Notes under the pieces: model-generated
Told to the model about the DNA's origin: nothing
The model's input: the letters and a program-made list of their open reading frames with translations, nothing else
The model's database searches: none
Assembly: GCA_937960785.1 (NCBI GenBank)
Contig: CALGOZ010000152.1
Location: 1 to 28,084 of the forward strand
Reading direction: 5' to 3'
Source: an uncultured Pseudogracilibacillus sp.
Lineage (GTDB): Bacteria; Bacillota; Bacilli; Bacillales; Amphibacillaceae
Length of the DNA stretch: 28,084 bases
Position numbers and translations under genes: made by a program
Part shown: piece by piece, positions 8,572 through 14,273 of the stretch
How positions within the stretch are numbered: the first letter of the stretch is position 1
How the letters are laid out: each line of letters opens with the position of its first letter

Positions 8572-8766
8572 TTATGAGGAGCGCCGTGTATTAATACGTA
8601 AGAGTGAATACAAAGGACAAAAACTAACTAAAGCTGTAATAATCGGAATAATTCCGATTAAACCGATGTAGCGAAGGTTACCCTCAATTAGAAAAAAGAG
8701 CGCCAATAAAATAACACCAACTATCAACCGCACTACTCGATCGACCGTACCTACATTTGCTTTCAT
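8572..8766 (-). CDS. DUF2892 (YgaP-type) small membrane protein
   Basis: A 64-residue protein with the DUF2892 signature: NVGTVDRVVRLIVG at the N-terminus, two membrane spans (about residues 14-30 and 34-50) and a FCPLYSLLRINT tail. In YgaP the same domain anchors a rhodanese in the membrane, and stand-alone copies often occur in sulfide/persulfide detoxification clusters. I place the start at the ATG 8766 because AAAGGTGG lies five bases upstream. Its promoter is a near-consensus TTGACA-17-TATAGT with a CsoR/CstR-like palindrome in the spacer, and a terminator follows directly, so it is a single-gene regulated unit. The sulfur link is inference from the family and the operator; no rhodanese or csoR-type gene is in the window. 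Confidence 0.85.
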   Translation of the reverse strand: MKANVGTVDRVVRLIVGVILLALFFLIEGNLRYIGLIGIIPIITALVSFCPLYSLLRINTRRSS

Positions 8767-8804
8767 TATAACCACCTTTTCGTAAAACGAATTATCTTAC
8801 CCTT

Positions 8805-8833
8805 ACTATATACCTCCCTAGGTATAATGTCAA
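8805..8833 (-). promoter_or_regulatory. Sigma-A promoter of the DUF2892 gene
   Basis: On the minus strand, TTGACA (8833-8828) and TATAGT (8810-8805) are separated by exactly 17 bases. The spacer is filled by the palindrome at 8809-8826. The ATG lies about 40 bases below the -10. Confidence 0.75.
8809..8826. promoter_or_regulatory. CsoR/CstR-like operator between -35 and -10
   Basis: TATACCT and AGGTATA form 7-bp arms around CCCT. The general form, an AT-flanked ATACC...GGTAT palindrome with a G/C tract at its centre, resembles operators of the CsoR/RcnR/CstR family (copper, nickel and persulfide sensors). It occupies the promoter spacer, so binding would block RNA polymerase. The regulator gene is not in this window. 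Confidence 0.55.
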
Positions 8834-8848
8834 TGTTTATGGTTATTT

Positions 8849-9004
8849 TTACCTTTTGTCTGCCAATACGAGAAATAATGTAGCAAGTGGCCCTAGAAAT
8901 AATGACAGTAAAAACCAATTTAAACCACTACGATTTTTACCTTGGGCTACTCCGGCATTCAATAAAGCGAGTGTCCCCCAGCCGACAACATATTGTTGTT
9001 CCAT
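8849..9004 (-). CDS. 51-aa single-span membrane protein, function unknown
   Basis: A short reading frame of 51 codons starting at ATG 9004, preceded by GGGAGGAC with a five-base spacer, a strong ribosome binding site. The protein begins MEQQYVVGWGTLALLNAG, has a charged turn QGKNRSG and ends with one long hydrophobic stretch WFLLSLFLGPLATLFLVL before ADKR. It has one C-terminal span and possibly a second weak N-terminal one. It lies 12 bases after the SHOCT-like gene, so it is the third gene of the DUF2089 operon. I do not recognise a named family; the NRSG-hydrophobic-LGPL pattern is common in small predicted membrane proteins. Ribosome binding site, spacing and composition support a real gene. 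Confidence 0.72.
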   Translation of the reverse strand: MEQQYVVGWGTLALLNAGVAQGKNRSGLNWFLLSLFLGPLATLFLVLADKR

Positions 9005-9016
9005 ATTAAGTCCTCC

Positions 9017-9394
9017 CTATTCAATCGAGATGATAAATCGTTCTCCTTCATCTGAAGTAATATTAATAATTTCACCTTCGACTTGTTGTTCAATCGCTTC
9101 AGCTATTGCGTCTACATCTTCTTCGGTAATATATTTATTCGATTCTGGGATAACTGTGGCAATACCTTTTCCTAGCTTTAGTAATACTTGAACGAGGCGA
9201 ATTGGAATCGTGACATTTATTTGCTGACTATCCTGCTCGAACACTTTTATACGAAGGCTTTTGTTCGTCGGTCTTTCTTTCGTCGCTTTCGTATCCTTGG
9301 GGGCTTTGATAAGTTCAATTAGTCTCGCTCCTTCTTTTGCATTAATTTTCCCTTCTTCTACAAGACGTAATACTTTTTCAATTTCATTACTCAA
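9017..9394 (-). CDS. SHOCT-like / YvlB-N-type domain protein
   Basis: A 125-residue protein of unknown biochemical function. Residues 1-33 form the short helical SHOCT-like domain (SNEIEKVLRLVEEGKINAKE) found at the N-terminus of YvlB/LiaX-type envelope-stress proteins. A lysine/threonine-rich linker follows (about 34-45), then a beta-rich C-terminal part with RIKVFEQDSQQINVTIP and GEIINITSDEGERFIIS. Full-length YvlB proteins carry a much longer DUF4097 domain; here only a short domain is present. The start is a TTG with GGAGGAATACAA upstream. It follows the DUF2089 gene by 29 bases and precedes the 51-aa gene by 12, so the three form an operon. The EKGEINAEEAIRIL tail of the DUF2089 protein resembles its own N-terminal helix pair. 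Confidence 0.75.
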   Translation of the reverse strand: MSNEIEKVLRLVEEGKINAKEGARLIELIKAPKDTKATKERPTNKSLRIKVFEQDSQQINVTIPIRLVQVLLKLGKGIATVIPESNKYITEEDVDAIAEAIEQQVEGEIINITSDEGERFIISIE

Positions 9395-9423
9395 TTGTAT
9401 TCCTCCTCATTATTTACTTAATC

Positions 9424-9786
9424 TTACGGGTTACTTAAGATACGAATCGCTTCTTCTGCGTTAATTTCGCCTTTTTCTAACTGCTTCAGCACTTCCTCGG
9501 CTGATGAAATTTTACTTGTTTCTTTTGTTTTTTGTAACACGTTAATTACGTTGTCTAATTTTGCACGAACCGTTGGATACGAGACATTAAGCGCTTTTTC
9601 AACTTCTTTAATATTGCCACGATTAATTAAAAATAGTTCGATAAAGTGCAATTGCTCTTTCGATAACGACGCAAACTTAGAAAAGCGAAACGTATTTTCA
9701 ATCGTCGTATGGCAAGAACTACATTTTAATTTCACTACATGCAGTTCTTTTTCACATACGGGACATTCATTGATCATTGGATACAT
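9424..9786 (-). CDS. DUF2089 zinc-ribbon/HTH protein, probable regulator
   Basis: A 120-residue protein of the DUF2089 family. Residues 7-28 hold a zinc ribbon with two CxxC pairs, CPVC and CSSC. The middle, about 35-82, is a helix-turn-helix with LSKEQLHFIELFLINRGNIK and VEKALNVSYPTVRAKLDNVI, resembling a sigma-70 region 4/LuxR-like DNA-binding helix. The C-terminal 25 residues (LEKGEINAEEAIRIL) repeat the SHOCT-like motif of the next gene's product. The ATG is preceded by AAAGGAG. It is the first gene of a three-gene operon with its own promoter at 9811-9838, facing away from the thiamine operon. Family context and fold suggest a transcription regulator that may control its own operon; this is inference. 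Confidence 0.82.
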   Translation of the reverse strand: MYPMINECPVCEKELHVVKLKCSSCHTTIENTFRFSKFASLSKEQLHFIELFLINRGNIKEVEKALNVSYPTVRAKLDNVINVLQKTKETSKISSAEEVLKQLEKGEINAEEAIRILSNP

Positions 9787-9810
9787 TAAACTTACTCCTT
9801 TCCCTTATTA

Positions 9811-9838
9811 ATTATACAGGATGAATTAAATAAATCAA
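9811..9838 (-). promoter_or_regulatory. Promoter of the DUF2089 operon
   Basis: On the minus strand TTGATT (9838-9833) and a perfect TATAAT (9816-9811) are 16 bases apart. The -10 lies about 25 bases above the ATG. Copies of ATTAAATAAAT at 9825-9835 and 9877-9887 flank an inverted relative at 9842-9854. Confidence 0.6.
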
Positions 9839-9938
9839 TGTTTTATTTAATATTATTTATTTTATTTGCATTAACTATTAAATAAATTAATTTTATATTT
9901 TAGTTTATGCGCAAGGAGTTAAGGAGTAAAATGAATTT

Positions 9939-9967
9939 ATGACAAAGATAAGTCTCTTTGATATAAT
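9939..9967 (+). promoter_or_regulatory. Promoter of the thiDME operon
   Basis: ATGACA at 9939-9944 and TATAAT at 9962-9967 have a 17-base spacer, a good sigma-A promoter. Transcription would begin about 25 bases before the TPP riboswitch. Confidence 0.75.
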
Positions 9968-9996
9968 AAAGTAAACAAGTTTATAACAACCTAAGC

Positions 9997-10090
9997 ACTA
10001 CTAGGGGTGCCAAATGTTTGGCTGAGAGGAACGAGAGGCGTTCCAACCCTTTTGAACCTGATCTAGTTCGTACTAGCGGAGGGAAGTAGT
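9997..10090 (+). promoter_or_regulatory. TPP riboswitch (THI element)
   Basis: The P1 stem is ACTACT (9997-10002) with AGTAGT (10085-10090). The conserved landmarks are in order: GGGGTGCC, GGCTGAGAGG at about 10019-10029, a variable hairpin ACGAGAGGCGT, then ACCTGATCTAGTTCG and TAGCGGAGGGAAGTAG. This is the classic THI box that binds thiamine pyrophosphate. It precedes thiD and is followed by an intrinsic terminator, so ligand binding should stop transcription of thiDME. Confidence 0.97.
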
Positions 10091-10116
10091 AACTAAATTA
10101 TTGCTTTCTCCTAGTC

Positions 10117-10148
10117 GAACCAGGTTCAATAATGAACTTGGTTTTTTA
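10117..10148 (+). terminator. Regulated terminator of the TPP riboswitch
   Basis: AACCAGGTTCA (10118-10128) pairs with TGAACTTGGTT (10132-10142), with one G-U pair and a tiny loop, followed by a T run to 10147. The 5' arm, CAGGTTCAA at 10121-10129, is also the exact complement of TTGAACCTG at 10052-10060 in the conserved riboswitch core. That gives mutually exclusive antiterminator (no TPP) and terminator (TPP bound) folds. Confidence 0.9.
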
Positions 10149-10167
10149 TATTTTAAGGAGGTTAACG

Positions 10168-10962
10168 ATGAAACATATTCCATGTGCCTTGACGATTGCC
10201 GGATCAGATCCATCGGGAGGTGCGGGTATCCAAGCAGATTTAAAAACGTTCCAAGAGTTAAAAAGTTATGGGATGGCTGTTATTACATCCCTGACTGCTC
10301 AAAACACTTTAGGAGTTCAAGATGTACATCACGTACCTTTATCCATGATTGAAGCCCAGCTACAATCTGTGTTTTCCGATATGCCTGTTCATGCTTTTAA
10401 AACTGGAATGATTGCTAATGCAGATATGATGGAAATAGTTCATAAACAAGTTAAAAATCAAGATATTCCCTTCGTAATCGATCCAGTGATGGTTGCAACG
10501 AGTGGAGATGTCCTAATTAGCGATGAGGCAAGGGATTACTTACGTGATTATTTATTGCCTTTAAGTACAGTTATTACACCAAATTTGCCAGAAACTGAAT
10601 ATTTAACAGAAATGAAAGTCGAGTCTTACGAAGACATGCAAGAAGCAGCAAAAATACTCGTCCATGAATTTGGTGCCGGTGCAGCCCTTGTAAAAGGCGG
10701 ACATTTAACCGGAGAAGATGCGACAGACTTTTTATATGATGGGGAAAAAATGCATGAATTCTCGGCGAAACGAATCGATACGAAAAACACCCACGGTACT
10801 GGTTGTACTTATGGAGCAGCTATTACGGCATATTTGAGCCATGGTCTTCCTCTGCATGAAGCAGTTAAACAAGCGAAAGTCTATGTGACAAAAGCGATTG
10901 AACATTCCCTTGACCTAGGAGCCGGAAGCGGACCGACATGTCATTGGGGGATTCGTTTATGA
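10168..10962 (+). CDS. thiD: Hydroxymethylpyrimidine/phosphomethylpyrimidine kinase
   Basis: A 264-residue ribokinase-fold kinase that phosphorylates HMP to HMP-P and then HMP-PP, the pyrimidine half of thiamine. The N-terminus carries ALTIAGSDPSGGAGIQADLK, the ThiD fingerprint. The C-terminal anion-hole motif THGTGCTYGAAI holds the cysteine typical of HMP-P kinases. VIDPVMVATSG and TPNLPETEYL complete the family pattern. I place the start at ATG 10168 because AAGGAGG lies seven bases upstream; an in-frame ATG at 10132 is buried in the riboswitch terminator and has no ribosome binding site. It is the first gene of thiDME and overlaps thiM by four bases (ATGA), which suggests translational coupling. 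Regulation is by the TPP riboswitch. Confidence 0.95.
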   Translation: MKHIPCALTIAGSDPSGGAGIQADLKTFQELKSYGMAVITSLTAQNTLGVQDVHHVPLSMIEAQLQSVFSDMPVHAFKTGMIANADMMEIVHKQVKNQDIPFVIDPVMVATSGDVLISDEARDYLRDYLLPLSTVITPNLPETEYLTEMKVESYEDMQEAAKILVHEFGAGAALVKGGHLTGEDATDFLYDGEKMHEFSAKRIDTKNTHGTGCTYGAAITAYLSHGLPLHEAVKQAKVYVTKAIEHSLDLGAGSGPTCHWGIRL

Positions 10963-11705
10963 AAATAATCGCCAAAGCAAGGCAAGTCCAACCATTAATC
11001 CACCATATGACAAATGATGTCGTTATGAATTTTACGGCTAATGGGCTGCTTGCCTTCGGTGGCTCACCAATAATGGCAAGCGACCGGAAAGAAGTTGCTG
11101 AAATAACTAATTTAGCTGATGGTCTTTTATTAAATATCGGTACGTTAAAGGAGGCTGAATTAGAAGCGATGCTGATTGCCGGTAAAGTAGCGAACGAGCG
11201 GAAGATTCCGGTTGTCCTAGACCCTGTCGGTGTCGCTGCTTCAAAATTCCGCCAACAGGCTGTCGATACATTGCTACAACACGTCTCCTTCCAGGCGATT
11301 AAGGGTAATGCTGGTGAAATTGCTCATTTGGCTAATGTACCTTGGGATACCCGAGGAGTCGATTCTGAAGATGGCGATCTAGTGGAACTTGAAACAATTG
11401 CTAATCGTGTTGCAAACAAGTTAGAAACAATCGTTATTATTACCGGAAAAATAGACCTAATAACGAACGGGGCATCTAGTTATCAAAACGATTCTGGTCA
11501 TGAATTATTAACGAAGGTGACTGGTGCCGGTTGTTTACTCGGCTCCATTGTGGCTGCTTGTCTAGCTTCTAATAGTGATTCTTTACAAGCCACTTATGAA
11601 GCCGTTCGCTTTTATGGATTAGCCGCTGAACGAGCCGCTCAACAAGCGAATGTTCTCGGTCCTGGAAGTTTTATGCAAGCTTTTATCGATCAATTACAAC
11701 GATAA
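10959..11705 (+). CDS. thiM: Hydroxyethylthiazole kinase
   Basis: A 248-residue salvage enzyme that phosphorylates the thiazole moiety (HET) to HET-P. The N-terminus has PLIHHMTNDVVMNFTANGLLAFGGSP, here given in pieces as HHMTND and FTANGLLA, typical of ThiM. GNAGEIAHLA sits mid-protein and VTGAGCLLGSI holds the Gly-Ala-Gly-Cys nucleotide/anion site near residue 190. I start it at ATG 10959, which overlaps the thiD TGA; an in-frame ATG seven codons earlier adds residues outside the family alignment. The ribosome binding site is a weak GGGGG, as expected for a coupled gene. It is the second gene of thiDME. The usual family length is 260-270, so this copy is slightly short at the N-terminus. 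Confidence 0.94.
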   Translation: MKIIAKARQVQPLIHHMTNDVVMNFTANGLLAFGGSPIMASDRKEVAEITNLADGLLLNIGTLKEAELEAMLIAGKVANERKIPVVLDPVGVAASKFRQQAVDTLLQHVSFQAIKGNAGEIAHLANVPWDTRGVDSEDGDLVELETIANRVANKLETIVIITGKIDLITNGASSYQNDSGHELLTKVTGAGCLLGSIVAACLASNSDSLQATYEAVRFYGLAAERAAQQANVLGPGSFMQAFIDQLQR

Positions 11706-11718
11706 GGTTGGGTTTACA

Positions 11719-12339
11719 ATGGAAATTAAACAACTTTTGCGAAAATACTTTATTATGGGGAGTCAAAACTGTATAGAGCGCACTCCTGAGGTAATTTTAA
11801 AAGAAGCAATTGAAGGTGGAATTACACTTTTCCAATTTCGCGAAAAAGGAAAGAATTCCTTAGTCGGAGAGCATAAATTAGCATTAGGAAAAAGACTACG
11901 TCAGATTTGCAAACAACACAACATCCCATTTATTGTAAATGACGACATTGAGCTTGTTGAGCAATTAAAGGCAGACGGAATTCATGTCGGGCAGGAGGAT
12001 CTACCAGTAGAAGAAATTCGCCAACGTTTTCCTGACCTTTTAATTGGCCTTTCCATCTCAAATGAGAAAGAATTAGCTAATAGTAATTTAAAAGTAGTCG
12101 ATTATGTCGGAGCGGGACCTGTTTTTCCAACGAATACAAAAGAAGATGCAAAAAATGCTGTCGGACTTGACTGGATTCGTACATTACGCTCCAAACATCC
12201 AGAGCTACCTATCGTCGGAATCGGTGGGATTACAAAAGCTAATGCGAAGCATGTCATCGAAGCAGGTGCCGATGGTGTCGCTGTTATTTCAGCCATTACC
12301 TTAGCGGAAAATATCGCTCAAACAGTTGAAGCCTTGTAA
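11719..12339 (+). CDS. thiE: Thiamine-phosphate synthase
   Basis: A 206-residue TIM-barrel enzyme that joins HMP-PP and HET-P to thiamine monophosphate, so it completes the pathway fed by its two upstream neighbours. It shows QFREKGKNS near residue 39, PFIVNDDIELVEQLKADGIHVGQED in mid-protein, IGLSISNEKE, GAGPVFPTNTKEDA and the phosphate-binding IVGIGGIT...GADGVAVISAI near the end. I place the start at ATG 11719, 13 bases past the thiM stop, because family members begin here; an in-frame ATG at 11650 lies inside thiM. The ribosome binding site AAGGTTGGG is only fair. A shared terminator with deoC follows at once. No tenA, thiC or thiG is in the window, so this unit fits salvage and coupling rather than de novo synthesis. 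Confidence 0.95.
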   Translation: MEIKQLLRKYFIMGSQNCIERTPEVILKEAIEGGITLFQFREKGKNSLVGEHKLALGKRLRQICKQHNIPFIVNDDIELVEQLKADGIHVGQEDLPVEEIRQRFPDLLIGLSISNEKELANSNLKVVDYVGAGPVFPTNTKEDAKNAVGLDWIRTLRSKHPELPIVGIGGITKANAKHVIEAGADGVAVISAITLAENIAQTVEAL

Positions 12340-12361
12340 TTGGGCCTTTAAAACTAAATAT

Positions 12362-12415
12362 AAAAAAGCTGGATTCTTTTTCTCGTATAAAATAATAAAG
12401 TAATCCAGCTTTTTT
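12362..12415. terminator. Bidirectional terminator between thiE and deoC
   Basis: AAAAAAGCTGGATT (12362-12375) and AATCCAGCTTTTTT (12402-12415) form a 14-bp perfect stem around a 26-base loop. The A and T runs at the outer ends make it work in both directions, ending both converging units. Confidence 0.85.
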
Positions 12416-12430
12416 ATTATTTAACATACT

Positions 12431-13081
12431 TTACTCCGTTACAATCGCAACACCTGCGCTAGCACCTATTCTTGTTGCCCCAGCTTCAATCATTGCTTCA
12501 GCCACTTCCTTTGTGCGAATCCCGCCTGATGCTTTCACTCCGAGCTCCTTACCGACAACTCGACGCATTAATGCTACATCCTCTATCGTTGCTCCGCCGG
12601 GTCCAAAACCGGTAGAAGTTTTTACGTAATGGGCTCCTGCTTCTTTCGCTAGTTTACAGGCTCGTTCTTTCTCCTCTTCACTCAAATAAGCTGTTTCGAT
12701 AATTACTTTTACTATTGCCTTACTTTGACACGCTTGAACAACTTGTTCGATATCGCGATAGACCGTTGTTTCATCCCCTGACTTTAAAGCAGCGATATTT
12801 ATGACCATATCGATCTCTCTTGCACCAGCCCTTACTGCTTCTTCAGTTTCTGTCACTTTAACTTTTGTCGTAGTTGCTCCTAAAGGGAAGCCGACAACCG
12901 TTGCTACTTTAACCTCGGTATCTCTTAATTGTTCTACAGCAGTCTCCACCCAATAAGGATGAATACAAACAGCTTTAAATCGATACATTTGAGCTTCTTT
13001 ACATAAAGTAATGATATCTTCCTTTGTTGCTGTTGGATCTAGTAAAGTATGATCAATATAGGAGGCTAATGGTTTCGTCAA
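12431..13081 (-). CDS. deoC: Deoxyribose-phosphate aldolase
   Basis: A 216-residue class I aldolase that cleaves 2-deoxyribose-5-phosphate to glyceraldehyde-3-phosphate and acetaldehyde in deoxynucleoside catabolism. The N-terminus carries YIDHTLLDP, followed by VATVVGFPLG, EIDMVINI and VKVIIETAYL. The Schiff-base lysine lies in HYVKTSTGFGPGGAT, and the phosphate-binding end in VKASGGIRT. The length is normal for Bacillus DeoC. The start is a TTG with GAGGAG about nine bases upstream. It stands alone here: no pdp, nupC or deoR neighbours, unlike the B. subtilis dra-nupC-pdp operon. Upstream is a decayed transposase fragment, so the locus may have been rearranged. A shared terminator separates it from thiE. 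Confidence 0.95.
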   Translation of the reverse strand: MTKPLASYIDHTLLDPTATKEDIITLCKEAQMYRFKAVCIHPYWVETAVEQLRDTEVKVATVVGFPLGATTTKVKVTETEEAVRAGAREIDMVINIAALKSGDETTVYRDIEQVVQACQSKAIVKVIIETAYLSEEEKERACKLAKEAGAHYVKTSTGFGPGGATIEDVALMRRVVGKELGVKASGGIRTKEVAEAMIEAGATRIGASAGVAIVTE

Positions 13082-13263
13082 GACAATCGTCTCCTCTTCA
13101 TTTTCCTTTATATTTAGTGTAAACGATTAGCCTTTATCCGACAACTAACGTTCTATAATCGTATGTGTCAAGCTATTCACGGCCTTGTTATTATTTCAAT
13201 ATTTCAGATACTCAAAAATTGTACGCTTTTTGCTACTGCACTTCACTTGCTTGCCGGATTATT

Positions 13264-13428
13264 TTATAAGATTCGTGTTTTTCGAATCTCATAAGATGGA
13301 ATACGAACGCTATGCTTATCCCATCCTTCATAAAGAATTGCATGGGATACTTCAATATGCTTTTACTTTTTTAGATCTCGCACATATACACCATCTGCCT
13401 CAGTATATATAGAACTTATTTTTTTGAA
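13264..13428 (-). pseudogene. Relic of an ISLre2-family (UPF0236) transposase
   Basis: The minus-strand frame from 13428 to 13264 reads KKISSIYTEADGVYVRDLKK, a stop codon at 13363-13365, then KHIEVSHAILYEGWDKHSVR and a short divergent end. The blocks EADGVYV and EVSHAILYEGWD are strongly reminiscent of the central part of ISLre2/UPF0236 transposases, where YIEADGVYV holds a conserved acidic residue. Only about 55 codons remain of a protein of several hundred, with stops on both sides and one within. Neither inverted terminal repeats nor target duplications could be seen. It marks an old insertion between deoC and the two-component system. Confidence 0.5.
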
Positions 13429-13536
13429 CTAAATACTTCTCCAATCAAATTAGAGATAGAGTATCTTTTTTCACCAGTTAAAATACTGTTTTTATACCCG
13501 AGTAAAATATTACACATATTCTACAATCCGCTTCAG

Positions 13537-13565
13537 TTGCTCATTTTATATACTAGCTTTATGAT
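13537..13565 (+). promoter_or_regulatory. Putative promoter of the two-component operon
   Basis: TTGCTC (13537-13542) and TATGAT (13560-13565) have a 17-base spacer. The start codon lies 36 bases below the -10, with AAAGAGGTCG as ribosome binding site. Confidence 0.5.
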
Positions 13566-13601
13566 AAGTACAATAAAATATTAAAAAAAGAGGTCGTACA
13601 A

Positions 13602-14273
13602 ATGAATACGATTTTAGTTGTCGATGATAAAATTGAAATCGTTAATTTAGTTAGTTCTACATTAGCTAAGCATCATTATACAATTCTAAAAGCAACAAGT
13701 GGACAAGAGGCCTTAACCTATATTGAAGAAGAACTTCCAGACTTAGCTATCGTCGATATCATGATGCCTGGCATGGATGGTATCAGCTTAACTAGGCATT
13801 TGCGTGAGTATGAAATCCCTGTTTTACTCCTTACAGCAAAAGGTGCCTTAGAAGATAAGAAAGAAGGCTTTCTAGCTGGAGCTGATGACTATGTGGTGAA
13901 ACCTTTTGAACCAGAAGAGCTTGTCTTCCGTGTTCGGGCAATCCTACGTCGTTACGAAAAAGCTGTACAAGAAACTATTACAGTCGGTGAAGTGACCATT
14001 GAACAGAAAAGCTATGAAGTCATCGTTCGGGACCATACCTTGCTTTTACCTTTGAAAGAGTTCGAACTGCTATCTGTACTCGCCTCACGACCTAATGTCG
14101 TCTTTAGCCGTGAACAATTAATTGAGCGAATTTGGGGCTACGACTTTTCTGGTGATGAGCAAACAGTCAACGTTCATATTAAACGTCTGCGAGAAAAACT
14201 AACACCTTTAACCGATTCAATTCATATTCGAACGGTTCGTGGGGTCGGCTATAAATTGGAGGTCAGGAAGTAG
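13602..14273 (+). CDS. OmpR/PhoB-type response regulator
   Basis: A 223-residue cytoplasmic transcription regulator. The receiver domain covers residues 1-115 with the acidic pocket VVDD (7-9), the phosphoacceptor D52 in VDIMMPGMDG, the switch T78 in LLLTAKG and K100 in DDYVVKPFEPEEL. The C-terminal winged helix (about 128-222) has the PhoB-type pattern LLPLKEFELLSVLASRPNVV, REQLIERIWGYDFSGDEQTV and VNVHIKRLREKL, ending VRGVGYKLE. The ATG has AAAGAGGTCG upstream. The stop overlaps the kinase's GTG start by one base, so the pair is translationally coupled and cognate. The signal and the target genes are unknown, but 11-bp direct repeats at 15670-15702 in front of the next gene are a candidate binding site. 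Confidence 0.95.
   Translation: MNTILVVDDKIEIVNLVSSTLAKHHYTILKATSGQEALTYIEEELPDLAIVDIMMPGMDGISLTRHLREYEIPVLLLTAKGALEDKKEGFLAGADDYVVKPFEPEELVFRVRAILRRYEKAVQETITVGEVTIEQKSYEVIVRDHTLLLPLKEFELLSVLASRPNVVFSREQLIERIWGYDFSGDEQTVNVHIKRLREKLTPLTDSIHIRTVRGVGYKLEVRK

Larger units (their letters stand above)
13082..13601. other. Intergenic region, 520 bp, with transposase relic
   Basis: No intact gene is supported. The stretch holds the leader of deoC, a degenerate minus-strand transposase fragment at 13264-13428 and the promoter of the two-component system at 13537-13565. A small inverted repeat AGATTCG/CGAATCT at 13270-13290 and another, TATCCCAT/ATGGGATA, near 13318-13350 lie within the relic. Confidence 0.6.

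Noticed and set aside
10132..10167. In-frame ATG as an earlier start of thiD
   Set aside because: It lies within the riboswitch terminator hairpin and lacks a ribosome binding site; ATG 10168 has AAGGAGG and matches the family N-terminus.
11650..11718. In-frame ATG as an earlier start of thiE
   Set aside because: It lies inside thiM, has no ribosome binding site and adds 23 residues foreign to ThiE.
13185..13412. 75-codon plus-strand open frame between deoC and the response regulator
   Set aside because: It has no ribosome binding site, an odd composition, and is antisense to the transposase relic, whose minus-strand translation makes sense.
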